Shown: piece by piece, positions 31,110 through 38,853 of the stretch
How positions within the stretch are numbered: position 1 is the first letter of the stretch
Layout of the letters: every line of letters starts with the position of its first letter
NCBI GenBank assembly: GCA_038318455.1
Contig: JBBQCF010000003.1
Span: 1 to 42,310 of the forward strand
Length of the DNA: 42,310 nucleotides
Source of the DNA: UBA12068 sp038318455
Lineage (GTDB): Bacteria; Patescibacteriota; Minisyncoccia; Moranbacterales; GWC2-37-73
Reading direction: 5' to 3'
Notes under the pieces: generated by a model
What the model saw: only the letters and a program-made list of their open reading frames with translations
Database searches by the model: none
Told to the model about the DNA's origin: nothing
Made by a program: the position numbers and the translations under genes

Positions 31110-32795
31110 ATGTTTTATTTTCCTAGTCCCAAAACAACTGATCCAAAACAATGGCGAGCTCAACGAACGATGGAGGTTATTCCTGGTATTTTGACTTGGA
31201 CGACTCTTATTGGTATGGTTGTTTTTTCTTTTATTTTGCCAATTTGGATCGCGGTTTTTATTATCATGTTTGATATTTATTGGATTTATCGAACTATTTT
31301 TATTACTTATTATTCTATTGTAGCCTATAGACGCTTGGAGAATGGCAAGAAGATTGATTGGTGGGAGCGTTGTCAAAACATTATGCATCCTGATGAATAT
31401 GCTAAAGCTATAGCTGAAAAAATAATTCTATTTAAGCAGAGTCTTGGTGAAATTTCAGTACGCAGTGAGAAGCGCAAATTAAAAGGGGAGATATATAGAC
31501 TTGGTGAATATCAAAAAGAAGTAGCTCAAATTGCTCAAGCTGGGAATGAAATTATGGATTGGCGCAAAATTGTCCATGTCGTGCTGCTTCCGACTGCTAA
31601 TGAGCCAGCAGAAATTATTGAGCCTGCTATTCAAGCTGTGATGGATAGTAATTTTCCGAATCAACAAATTGTTATTTTACTGGCAACTGAAGAAAGAGAG
31701 GACGAAAAACAACGTTTGGAAAAAGTGAATTATTTGGAAAATAAATTTAAAGGAGTATTTAAAGATTTTTTAGTGACCACGCATGAAGTCAAATCTCATG
31801 AAATGAAATGCAAAGCCTCAAATGCGACTTATGCAGCCAAGAAATTGATGATTTATTTGGATGAAAGAAATATTGATTATAAGAGAGTTATTTTTTCTAA
31901 TTTCGATTGCGATAGTGTTTGCCATTCTCAATACTTTGCAGCGCTGACACATGCGTATATTACCGATCCTAAGCGCCTACAACGCTCATATCAGCCTCTT
32001 CCTATGTACCACAACAACATTTGGGATACCAATGCTTTCGTGCGTGTAATTGTGACAGGTTCTTCTTTTTGGCACATGTTTCAAAGCACTCGCCTTCAGA
32101 TGGTGACCTTTTCATCTCACAGTGAACCTTTTGACACTTTGGTCAAAGTTAACTTTTGGCCGCTAGACATGATTAGTGAGGACTCAATCATATATTGGAA
32201 ATGCTTCACTTATTATCATGGTGATTATAAGGTTAGACCAATTTATCTGCCTATTTCTTTGGATGCAGTTTTGGCTGAAACATATTGGAAAACTATTAAG
32301 AATCAATACAAGCAAAAAAGACGTTGGGCATATGGAATTGAAAATTTTCCAGTTATCATGCGGGCAATTTGGCCTGACAAAATGATTAAGACTAGCAAAA
32401 AGCTGGGCATAGCCTTTGAAATGCTTGAGGGTCATCATTCATGGGCAACTTCAGCTTTCATTTTGGCATTACTTGGATGGTTGCCATTATTCTTTGGTGG
32501 TTCGCAATTCAATCAGAGCGTGCTAGCGCATAACTTGCCATTCGTGACTCGCTATTTAATGACTATAGCTATGGGTGGACTTATAATTTCGATGTTTTTG
32601 AGTTTTGTGCTTTTGCCTCCACGACCTGCTAAATATGGAAAAAAGCGTTATATCTATATGTTCTTGCAATGGTTCTTGGCACCTGTTATTGCGCCAACAC
32701 TCGGAGCTATCCCTGCAATTGATTCTCAAACACGTATTTTATTTAAGCAATATTTTGGAGAATTCTGGGTGACAGATAAAATTCGCAAAAAATAA
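31110..32795 (+). CDS. GT2-family membrane glycosyltransferase (cellulose-synthase-like topology)
   Basis: 561 residues. Two N-terminal membrane helices (~25-65) precede a long cytoplasmic domain. VHVVLLPTANEPAEIIEPAIQAVMDSNFP is a GT2 opening. The acid pair FSNFDCDS (D266, D268) serves as DxD. QKRRW (~402-406) is the QxxRW motif of processive GT2 enzymes. Four or so C-terminal helices follow (~430-530). These features match hyaluronan/cellulose-synthase-type proteins that polymerise and/or export a glycan through the membrane. The acceptor region EDSIIYW has the usual E-D pair (as in 'ED'). The polymer is unknown. It stands 48 nt before the WecA-like gene on the same strand. Confidence 0.87.
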   Translation: MFYFPSPKTTDPKQWRAQRTMEVIPGILTWTTLIGMVVFSFILPIWIAVFIIMFDIYWIYRTIFITYYSIVAYRRLENGKKIDWWERCQNIMHPDEYAKAIAEKIILFKQSLGEISVRSEKRKLKGEIYRLGEYQKEVAQIAQAGNEIMDWRKIVHVVLLPTANEPAEIIEPAIQAVMDSNFPNQQIVILLATEEREDEKQRLEKVNYLENKFKGVFKDFLVTTHEVKSHEMKCKASNATYAAKKLMIYLDERNIDYKRVIFSNFDCDSVCHSQYFAALTHAYITDPKRLQRSYQPLPMYHNNIWDTNAFVRVIVTGSSFWHMFQSTRLQMVTFSSHSEPFDTLVKVNFWPLDMISEDSIIYWKCFTYYHGDYKVRPIYLPISLDAVLAETYWKTIKNQYKQKRRWAYGIENFPVIMRAIWPDKMIKTSKKLGIAFEMLEGHHSWATSAFILALLGWLPLFFGGSQFNQSVLAHNLPFVTRYLMTIAMGGLIISMFLSFVLLPPRPAKYGKKRYIYMFLQWFLAPVIAPTLGAIPAIDSQTRILFKQYFGEFWVTDKIRKK

Positions 32796-32843
32796 AGGAC
32801 AGGAATTGTTGTTTCTTTCAACTTGACTTCATTGGGAAATAAT

Positions 32844-33878
32844 ATGAAATATGAAATTTTTCTCTTGCCATTGATAATTTCTTTTGCAATCACAACATCT
32901 TTTTTGGTGGCATTTATCTTATTTAATAAGAAGAAAATAATTAAAGATGTCCGAGTGTCGCAACGACATATGCACAAGAATGGAATTTCGCGTTTTGGTG
33001 GAGTCGCATTGATATCATCTTTCGTAATTACAATTTTGCTAGATAAAAATTTAGTCATAGGCACACCTCTTATTGGTGTGCTTTTTGCTTCAATAATAAT
33101 CCTAGTCCTTGGAGTAATTGATGATTTGAAGCAATTATCATGGAAAACCCAGTTTATTTTTCAATTAATTACCGTTGTTATTGTTTGTGCGATGGGCGTG
33201 CGGTTGGCATATATAACCAATCCCTTTGGTGGCATACTTAGTTTCACTGGAACTATGGGATATTTTATTAGCTGTATTGTTTCGATTGTCTGGGTTTTAT
33301 TTATCATGAACGCTGTTAACTGGATTGATGGAGATGATGGCATTGCTGGTGGAGTAACAATTATTGGAGCGCTCGCCATGTTTTTCTTGAGCATGAGGCC
33401 AGAAGTTAATCAGCCACCAATGGCTATTATTGCCATGGTTCTTGTTGGTAGTTTGGCTGCCTTTTTATTTTTTAATTTTCATCCAGCCAAAATTATTGCT
33501 GGGACCAGTGGGGCAATTTTTATGGGTTTTATTTTGGCAATTATGGCTATTTTTGCAGGAGCTAAAATAGCAACAACATTATTAATTTTAGCAGTGCCAA
33601 TAATCGATGCGCTCTGGGTTATTATTCAGCGCTTAAAAATGAGAGAATCGATTTTTTCTGCAGATAAAAAACATTTGCATTTTAGATTGAGAGAATTAGG
33701 TTGGTCCTCAAGAAGAATATGTTTTTTTTATTACGCTATTACTGCATTGATTGGATTGATAGCGCTTAATATTGGAGCCCTTGGGAAAGTGATCGCGTTT
33801 ATGTTAATTGTTATAATAATGACTGGCGCTCTTTTTATAATCGATCGTAAGATTTTTTCTTTAGAAAAAAATAAGTAA
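32844..33878 (+). CDS. WecA/MraY-like polyprenyl-phosphate sugar-1-phosphate transferase
   Basis: 344 residues with about ten membrane helices. Motifs: the first Asp pair LGVIDDLKQLSWKTQ, the NAVNWIDGDDGIAGG block (second Asp motif), and KKHLHFRLRELGW (His motif). The TNPFGG element and KKHLHFRL are of the WecA type rather than MraY, so it probably transfers a HexNAc-1-phosphate from UDP-HexNAc to undecaprenyl phosphate, starting a surface glycan. It does not look like the essential peptidoglycan MraY. ATG 32844 is preferred over a TTG at 32823. The stop is 1 nt before the DUF192 start, so these two are coupled. Confidence 0.88.
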   Translation: MKYEIFLLPLIISFAITTSFLVAFILFNKKKIIKDVRVSQRHMHKNGISRFGGVALISSFVITILLDKNLVIGTPLIGVLFASIIILVLGVIDDLKQLSWKTQFIFQLITVVIVCAMGVRLAYITNPFGGILSFTGTMGYFISCIVSIVWVLFIMNAVNWIDGDDGIAGGVTIIGALAMFFLSMRPEVNQPPMAIIAMVLVGSLAAFLFFNFHPAKIIAGTSGAIFMGFILAIMAIFAGAKIATTLLILAVPIIDALWVIIQRLKMRESIFSADKKHLHFRLRELGWSSRRICFFYYAITALIGLIALNIGALGKVIAFMLIVIIMTGALFIIDRKIFSLEKNK

Positions 33879-33879
33879 A

Positions 33880-34326
33880 ATGTCAAAAGTTAATAAAATT
33901 GGATTATTTTTTATATTTCTCGCAGCTATTTTTATAATTGGCTATATTTTGTTTTATCAACATCCAGCACGTGAAAACAAGGTAATTCCAGTTATTCTTA
34001 ATGGTCATGAGTTGCGCGTGGAAGTTGTGTCCAGTAGTGATGAATTAGAAAAAGGCCTTGGAGAAAGAGCTGATATATGCGCAAACTGCGGAATGCTTTT
34101 TGAATTTCAAGTTCCAGGAAAATATTCTTTTTGGATGAAGGGGATGCAATTTCCTCTTGATATTGTTTGGATTTATCAGAAAAAAATTGTGCATATTGAA
34201 AAAAATATTCCATTTTCTTATAATGGGACGCTTATGCCAGAAGAAAATGCTGATATGGTACTGGAAGTCAACGCTGGAATGCTAGACAAGCTTCAAACAA
34301 AAATAGGGGACATGGTCACTATTTAA
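33880..34326 (+). CDS. DUF192-family membrane-anchored protein
   Basis: 148 residues. An N-terminal anchor helix (~6-26) is followed by a DUF192 domain: LRVEVVSSSDELEKGLGERADICANCGMLFEFQVPGKYSFWMKGMQFPLDIVWIYQKKIVHIEKNIP ... ADMVLEVNAGMLDK. The blocks E...GL..R, GM.F.F and FWMKxMxFPLDI are the family signature. The CANCG pair is an extra possible metal site. The function of DUF192 proteins is not known. It follows the WecA-like gene with 1 nt between, so it is translated from the same message. Confidence 0.9.
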   Translation: MSKVNKIGLFFIFLAAIFIIGYILFYQHPARENKVIPVILNGHELRVEVVSSSDELEKGLGERADICANCGMLFEFQVPGKYSFWMKGMQFPLDIVWIYQKKIVHIEKNIPFSYNGTLMPEENADMVLEVNAGMLDKLQTKIGDMVTI

Positions 34327-34343
34327 CAAGAAAATAAAAAAAC

Positions 34344-34372
34344 ACAAAACCCCGCAAATGCGGGGTTTTGTT
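34344..34372. terminator. Bidirectional terminator after DUF192
   Basis: ACAAAACCCCGCA pairs with TGCGGGGTTTTGT around a two-base gap, with T tails on both strands. It separates the DUF192 gene (+) from the convergent gene at 34445-35041 (-). Confidence 0.9.
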
Positions 34373-34444
34373 GGGTAAGCTTCTTTTCCGGAAAAGAACA
34401 ATGTCTAGATTTTAATCAAATATTCAATGAGATAACTTTATTTT

Positions 34445-35041
34445 TTACAATGAGGAAACTCGGGCTGAATATTTTTGTAGATTTTTCAATTGTCTCTCAT
34501 TAAGCGTCTTAGATTGTGCGATTGCTTTTTGAACGAGATCTTTTGAGAATTCGACTGTTGTTCCAACGTGCACTCCACCACTATGTCCAACAACCTTTCT
34601 TAGGTAATCTTCAATGTAGATTTTGTGTTCTTTGGTCAGAGACGAGTCTGCATTTTTTTCGAGATAATTTGCAGTTGCTCTGCGAGCAAGAACAGTTAAA
34701 CCGTCACCTTTGCCAGCTGTTTCAACAAATGAAGCTTCAGTCTCCTTACTTGTTGAAGTAGAGGATACCGCTGTTTTAACTTCTTTTGTGTCAGAAACTG
34801 CTGATTTGTCAGTTGTAGTTATATCTTCTGTCTTTGTTTCTTCTGTGTCAGTTTTGTCAGTGGTTTGGCTTTGTTCGTCAGCTACTATTGGAGAATCTGT
34901 TCTTTTTGAATATGAATAAATTCCTCCTGCAATAATAATAACGATTGCCACACTGATAACGATACGAAGATTATCTTGAAACCATCTTTTTACTTGCTCA
35001 TATTTCTCTTCTTCTTGCGCATCTGGTGTGTATTCTTCCAT
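34445..35041 (-). CDS. Membrane-anchored protein with a LysM-like extracytoplasmic domain
   Basis: 198 residues. An acidic cytoplasmic N-terminus leads to one membrane helix (~29-45, VISVAIVIIIAGGIYSY). A Thr/Ser/Glu/Lys-rich linker (~50-105) is followed by an ordered domain (~108-198) with AGKGDGLTVLARRATANYL, HKIYIEDYLRKVVG and VHVGTTVEFSKDLVQKAI. The 'KGD(G)LT..AR' start and 'V.VG..VEFS' end look like a LysM motif split by a helical insert, similar to part of the 881-aa protein. LysM domains bind peptidoglycan, so a wall-binding anchor is plausible but inferred. AGGAAGGTG is a good Shine-Dalgarno sequence. It has its own promoter (35191-35219) and a ~143-nt leader. Confidence 0.75.
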   Translation of the reverse strand: MEEYTPDAQEEEKYEQVKRWFQDNLRIVISVAIVIIIAGGIYSYSKRTDSPIVADEQSQTTDKTDTEETKTEDITTTDKSAVSDTKEVKTAVSSTSTSKETEASFVETAGKGDGLTVLARRATANYLEKNADSSLTKEHKIYIEDYLRKVVGHSGGVHVGTTVEFSKDLVQKAIAQSKTLNERQLKNLQKYSARVSSL

Positions 35042-35069
35042 GTGTATAGCACCTTCCTTTCTAGTTTAT

Positions 35070-35092
35070 CCTTAAAACTATGAGTTTTAAGG
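35070..35092 (-). promoter_or_regulatory. Leader hairpin upstream of the LysM-like gene
   Basis: CCTTAAAACT pairs perfectly with AGTTTTAAGG around a 3-nt loop, ending about 28 nt before the minus-strand start codon and just upstream of its Shine-Dalgarno sequence. Confidence 0.6.
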
Positions 35093-35190
35093 TTGAATAA
35101 TTATTTGTCAAAGGGCGCTTTCGTTGAAGCATAGATAATCCCTGGAGTTTTTTATGCTCATTGATTATCAATTCTTCCTTTAGTGTCTTA

Positions 35191-35219
35191 ATTGTATCTT
35201 AGGCTAATTTGAGCGTCAA
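35191..35219 (-). promoter_or_regulatory. Minus-strand promoter of the LysM-like gene
   Basis: On the minus strand: TTGACG (35219-35214), a 17-bp spacer and TACAAT (35196-35191). Confidence 0.6.
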
Positions 35220-35614
35220 CTAGACAGAATGCTTGTTTTTTGGCGTAATAAAGGGTTTTATTTCTTGAAAATTTGGCACATTTTAATATGCATAATATTT
35301 AAAATAGAAAGAAAATAATTTTATATTGAAATAGTTTATGCTGATTGATTTATTTTTTTAAAAAATAAATCAAGATTAATTTTTATCAAAAGGTGCATAT
35401 TTATTTTTTAGAAATAGCTTAAAAAATAATTTTAAAGTCGATTATTATTTTTTATAAAAATTGTCTGTATATTTTTTATAATATGTAATAAAATTAATAG
35501 ATATATAAATATATTAAATAGCTATAATGTGTAGCAAATAAGCATAGGATATCATTTTTTAGAATTTTGAATTTCTAATTTAAAATTTTGTATACTGTGG
35601 ATAACTTTCTTGCA
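35220..35614. other. Very AT-rich gene-free stretch
   Basis: About 400 bp with no ORF of interest, long A/T runs and almost no G or C. It includes one perfect DnaA-box match (TGTGGATAA, 35596-35604). I see no second DnaA box, no dnaA/dnaN genes and no iteron. It may be a transcription-free spacer between the divergently transcribed LysM-like and H1-like genes, or curved DNA. Confidence 0.5.
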
Positions 35615-35642
35615 TTGCTTTTTAAAATATATGGACTATAAT
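35615..35642 (+). promoter_or_regulatory. Promoter of the H1-like gene with a long leader
   Basis: TTGCTT (35615-35620), a 16-bp spacer and TATAAT (35637-35642). Transcription would start near 35649, about 295 nt before the H1-like start codon. Confidence 0.6.
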
Positions 35643-35692
35643 TAAGTTAAAGAAAAAATAAAATAAAATATTTTGTTATTGTCGCTCGTTCG

Positions 35693-35940
35693 GAAATGAA
35701 AATTGATTTTCATTTCACTCACTACGCTAAATAATAAATTTTGAAAAATATTTTTTCTCAATAAAAAAAAACAAGAAGATAAAGATAAAAATTAAAAATA
35801 TTTGTTTTCTGAAAAAGTATTTAGAATTTTGGACGCGCCCACACATTTTTCGATAATCAGAGATTCGAGAAAGATGCGTGGGACAAAACGAGTCCTACTA
35901 AATATTCGCATAAGAGCAAATTTACGAAAGGAGGTGTTTT
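35693..35940 (+). ncRNA. Candidate structured 5' leader RNA of the H1-like gene
   Basis: Two hairpin regions. First, GAAATGAAAA (35693-35702) pairs perfectly with TTTTCATTTC (35707-35716). Second, CCCACACATTTTTC (35838-35851) pairs with GAAAGATGCGTGGG (35869-35882), with one mismatch and one G-T wobble, inside a possible closing helix GGAC (35831-35834) / GTCC (35892-35895). GGGAC at 35881-35884 could also pair locally with GTCC, giving two exclusive forms. A perfect Shine-Dalgarno sequence (AAAGGAGGTG) follows at ~35928-35937. No known family recognised. Confidence 0.5.
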
Positions 35941-35943
35941 ACC

Positions 35944-36123
35944 ATGGCAGTTAAAAAAGCAAAAAAAGCAGTTAAGAAAGCTGTTAAAAAAGTAGTTAAG
36001 AAAGTTGCAAAGAAAGCAGTTAAAAAAGCAACAAAGACTGTGAAAAAAGCAGTTAAAAAATCAGCTCCTAAGAAGGCTGTAAAGAAAGTTGCAAAGAAAA
36101 AAGTAGCAAAACGAAAGAAGTAA
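35944..36123 (+). CDS. Lysine-rich histone H1-like DNA-binding protein (59 aa)
   Basis: 59 residues: MAVKKAKKAVKKAVKK and so on, about half Lys (29), the rest mostly Ala and Val, with AVKK repeated in tandem. It is like the basic tails of bacterial histone H1-like proteins (Hc1/HctB, AlgP style) that bind and compact DNA. It is too short and repetitive for a globular fold. The strong ribosome binding site AAAGGAGGTG upstream decides the start and, with the long leader, suggests high, regulated expression. The coding DNA itself is repetitive (GCAGTTAAAAAA words). It is followed by a long bidirectional terminator at 36184-36220. Confidence 0.82.
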   Translation: MAVKKAKKAVKKAVKKVVKKVAKKAVKKATKTVKKAVKKSAPKKAVKKVAKKKVAKRKK

Positions 36124-36183
36124 TTTCTTTTGATTCTATATAGTTTTTATTTTTCAGCTTCATCGAAAGCTCAAATATATCAA

Positions 36184-36220
36184 CAAATCAAAACCCGCCA
36201 ATTTGGCGGGTTTTGATTTG
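36184..36220. terminator. Bidirectional terminator between the H1-like gene and prmC
   Basis: CAAATCAAAACCCGCCAA pairs with TTGGCGGGTTTTGATTTG, 18 bp with a very tight loop and T runs on both sides. It ends the H1-like gene and, on the other strand, prmC. Confidence 0.88.
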
Positions 36221-36228
36221 CTTGGTTA

Positions 36229-37143
36229 CTATTTGATAACTATTTTGCAAACTCTCCATTTGCCCGCAAGGTCTTTGATGAAGGTTGTTTTAGCTTTGGG
36301 GAAAATAGATTTAATAAGCTTGTTTGTTGATGATTTTTGTTCTGGACTAATTTCGAAAAAACATGAAACATGAAACATGGAGCAAGGAACAATTGATTTA
36401 TTGATTTGCTCTAGAAGTTTTCTATAGTGTTGCAATCCTTGCTCGCTACTGTAGAGTGCGGATTTTGGTTCAAACTTTTTCACATCAATTGGCGCGCTAT
36501 TGTAGATGTCTTTTGATAGGTAGGGAAGATTAGCAGTGATAATTAAATTTGTATCTCGTATCTCATCCGCATCAGGATAAGTTTGAAGCAAATATTTTGT
36601 ATTTTGTATGAATGCGGAGAGTAGATTTGATTCTAAGAATTTAATTTTATTGCTAACCTTGTGTAGCTTCGCATTTTGTTTGGCAATTGCCAGTGCATCT
36701 TTTGAGATATCTACTGCATAATATTTTGTATTTTGTATTTCGTGGGTAGCAATATCTTTTAATGAATTTGCGATTGAAATGATAATACAACCAGATCCTG
36801 TTCCAATATCTATAATTGTATTTGATGACTGATGACTAGCGATTGAAGATATTGCTTGCTCAACCATTAATTCAGTTTCAGGACGCGGCACAAGCGTATG
36901 CTTGTTCACAATAAAATTCAATCCATAAAATTCCTTGTGACCAAGAATATGTGCAATCGGCTCACCACGCATTCTGCGTGAAATTTTTAATTTTAAATTC
37001 GAAATTTTCAAGGTTGGAATTTCATATTCTGGATAAGTTAAAACAAACTCCCTTGTTTTGCCAAGGGAATCCATGAGAAGCAGTTCAATGTCAATATAAT
37101 CGAGCTTTGAACTGTAGAGTTTTATAATTTCTCCAACTGTCAT
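36229..37143 (-). CDS. prmC: Peptide chain release factor N5-glutamine methyltransferase
   Basis: 304 residues, about 25 longer than E. coli PrmC/HemK. It methylates the Gln of the GGQ motif of release factors using S-adenosylmethionine. N-terminal helical domain (~1-80), then LVPRPETE (~84-91), the SAM-binding motif IDIGTGSGCIIISIAN (~111-126), AVDISKDAL, and the active site NLPY (205-208), where most PrmC have NPPY. Extra residues come from word-repeat tracts in frame: ~46-54 (KISNLKLKI), ~103-109, ~136-142 and ~179-184 (IQNTKY twice), ~191-199, and ~254-264 (CSMFHVSCFFE). It follows prfA, its substrate gene, on the same strand after 53 nt. Confidence 0.92.
   Translation of the reverse strand: MTVGEIIKLYSSKLDYIDIELLLMDSLGKTREFVLTYPEYEIPTLKISNLKLKISRRMRGEPIAHILGHKEFYGLNFIVNKHTLVPRPETELMVEQAISSIASHQSSNTIIDIGTGSGCIIISIANSLKDIATHEIQNTKYYAVDISKDALAIAKQNAKLHKVSNKIKFLESNLLSAFIQNTKYLLQTYPDADEIRDTNLIITANLPYLSKDIYNSAPIDVKKFEPKSALYSSEQGLQHYRKLLEQINKSIVPCSMFHVSCFFEISPEQKSSTNKLIKSIFPKAKTTFIKDLAGKWRVCKIVIK
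36360..36390. repeat. ACATGAA/ACATGGA word tract inside prmC
   Basis: Three ACATGAA/ACATGGA words followed by GCAAGGAAC lie in frame within prmC and encode CSMFHVSCFFE. The same words fill the gap at 22285-22450. Confidence 0.8.
36592..36742. repeat. Two ATTTTGTATTTTGTAT tracts inside prmC
   Basis: The same 16-bp double word occurs twice (around 36594-36610 and 36723-36741), both read in the same frame as IQNTKY. One is before the DISKDA strand and one is after the SNLLSAF strand. Confidence 0.8.
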
Positions 37144-37196
37144 TTTTTTGAATAATTTTAATATTGGATACTTGATTGGGAATTGAAAATTTAAAC

Positions 37197-38273
37197 TTAA
37201 GCTGTTGCAGACATCTTAAGTTTAGTGTCTTCTTCTTTGAGTGCATCAATGATTGAGTCAAGGTCCCCGGCTAGGATTCCCTCGACATTGCTCCATGATT
37301 GCTTGATGCGATGATCAGTGATGCGGTCTTGTGGATAATTGTATGTCCTGATTTTTTCACTGCGATCACCAGTTCCAACTTGGCTCTTGCGAGCATCGCC
37401 AAGTTCCTTGGCCTTTCTTTCTTCTTCGGCCTGAAGAAGACGAGAGCGCAAAACTTTCATGGCCTTGTCTTTGTTTTTAAGTTGTGATTTTTCATCTTGG
37501 CATGAAACAACCACGCCAGTTGGAATGTGTGTGATGCGCACAGCGCTCTTGGTGGTGTTCACTGATTGTCCGCCTGGTCCAGAAGAACAAAATGTATCAA
37601 TACGAAGATCATTTTCACTAATAACTAAATCAACTTCTTCAGCTTCAGCCAGAATTGCCACTGTGGCAGTAGAAGTGTGAATACGTCCCATCTTTTCAGT
37701 TTCTGGCACGCGTTGCACTCGATGCACGCCAGATTCAAATTTCATTTTTTGATAAACAGGGTTTTCAGGTTTTCCATTGATTTCAAAAACAACTTCTTTG
37801 AATCCTCCTAATTCTGTGCGATTGGAATTGAGCACTAAAATGTGCCAATTGTTTTTTTCTGCAAATTTTGAATACATGCGAAAAAGACTAGCCGCAAATA
37901 GTGCTGATTCATCTCCTCCAGCTCCACCACGTATTTCCACGATAATGTTTTTCTCATCATTAGGATCTTTTGGTAGGAGCAACATTTCAATTTCTTTCTC
38001 AAGCTCGTTTAGTCTTTGAGCTAGTTCCATATTTTCATCCATCGCCATTTGTTTCATTTCTGGATCTTCATCGGTGTTCACGATTTCAGCATTTTCCTTC
38101 ATTCCTTTTTGGATTCTTTCTAGTTCATCAATTTTTCCAATCATTTCTGTTAATTCAGATTGGCGTTTGCCAAGCTGTGCCATTTTCTTGGGATCATTGA
38201 AAATATCCGGAGAGCTAAGCTCGGCTGTAATGTCCTCGTATTCTTTTTTTATTGCGTCTAATTGTGAATTCAT
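37197..38273 (-). CDS. prfA: Peptide chain release factor 1
   Basis: 358 residues, normal RF1 length. It ends translation at UAA/UAG. N-terminal coiled coil (~1-100); then IRGGAGGDESALFAASLFRMY, HRVQRVPETEKMGRIHTS with the RF1 tripeptide P-E-T (190-192, form PxT), and SSGPGGQSVNTTKSAVRITHIPTG with GGQ at 234-236. The C-terminal RSEKIRTYNYPQDRITDHR is also RF1-like. A near-consensus promoter lies at 38300-38328. The downstream partner prmC methylates GGQ. TGA stops elsewhere in the window show that RF2 must exist in another part of the genome. Confidence 0.97.
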   Translation of the reverse strand: MNSQLDAIKKEYEDITAELSSPDIFNDPKKMAQLGKRQSELTEMIGKIDELERIQKGMKENAEIVNTDEDPEMKQMAMDENMELAQRLNELEKEIEMLLLPKDPNDEKNIIVEIRGGAGGDESALFAASLFRMYSKFAEKNNWHILVLNSNRTELGGFKEVVFEINGKPENPVYQKMKFESGVHRVQRVPETEKMGRIHTSTATVAILAEAEEVDLVISENDLRIDTFCSSGPGGQSVNTTKSAVRITHIPTGVVVSCQDEKSQLKNKDKAMKVLRSRLLQAEEERKAKELGDARKSQVGTGDRSEKIRTYNYPQDRITDHRIKQSWSNVEGILAGDLDSIIDALKEEDTKLKMSATA

Positions 38274-38299
38274 GATTTTTTTGTTATGCTACGAGTATG

Positions 38300-38328
38300 A
38301 TTATAGCCTTAAAAGGGCATAAAGTCAA
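38300..38328 (-). promoter_or_regulatory. Promoter of prfA-prmC (minus strand)
   Basis: On the minus strand: TTGACT (38328-38323), a 17-bp spacer and a perfect TATAAT (38305-38300). The leader is about 20 nt. Confidence 0.75.
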
Positions 38329-38407
38329 TTTAGATGAAAAATGAAATATGCAGATAAGCATGCTAGACTTAATTTGGTATAAATAATAATTAAATTATAA
38401 AAAAAAT

Positions 38408-38791
38408 ATGTTGAGTGAATTTAAAAAATTTGCCATAAAAGGAAATGTCGTTGATTTGGCGGTAGCTGTTATCATTGGTGCTGCATTTGGGAAAATTGTC
38501 ACATCGCTTGTTTCTGACATCATAATGCCACCAATAGGTTTTCTTATGGGTGGAGTAGACTTTTCAAATTTAGTTATCACATTAAAAGAAGCAACGGATC
38601 AGGCACCAGCAGTTGTTATTGGTTACGGCCTTTTTATGAATACTGTAATTGATTTTTTAATTATCGCCTTTGTAATATTTATAATAGTAAAGCAACTTGA
38701 AAGATTGAAAAAAACTGAAGCTGTAAAGCCTGTTGCAATAAGTGAAGATGTTCTATTGCTACGCGAAATAAGAGATTCTTTGAAAAAATAA
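38408..38791 (+). CDS. mscL: Large-conductance mechanosensitive channel
   Basis: 127 residues, usual length. It opens under membrane tension to release solutes on osmotic downshock. N-terminal helix MLSEFKKFAIKGNVVDLAVAVIIGAAFGKIVTSLVSDIIMPPIGFLMGG is the MscL signature (TM1 with the pore-lining AVAVIIGAAFG). A loop with FSNLVITLK and TM2 (~78-100, GLFMNTVIDFLIIAFVIFIIVKQL) follow. The C-terminal helical bundle ends in LLLREIRDSLKK, also typical. It is a pentamer in the membrane. It is convergent with rpmE. Confidence 0.97.
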   Translation: MLSEFKKFAIKGNVVDLAVAVIIGAAFGKIVTSLVSDIIMPPIGFLMGGVDFSNLVITLKEATDQAPAVVIGYGLFMNTVIDFLIIAFVIFIIVKQLERLKKTEAVKPVAISEDVLLLREIRDSLKK

Positions 38792-38824
38792 TTTTCAGCG
38801 TTAGTAATTTTTTTCTTGAAAATA

Positions 38825-38853
38825 ATTTGTTACGTAACAAATTACGTAACAAA
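38825..38853. repeat. Palindrome ATTTGTTACGTAACAAAT with a repeated half
   Basis: A perfect 18-bp palindrome (38825-38842), whose right half TTACGTAACAAA is then repeated directly (38842-38853). It lies in the mscL-rpmE gap just before the terminator. Confidence 0.75.

Noticed and set aside
35220..35640. Possible replication origin in the AT-rich gap
   Set aside because: Only one DnaA-box match (35596-35604), no cluster, no dnaA/dnaN/gidA nearby, and strand bias cannot be judged here. An AT-rich gap alone is not enough.
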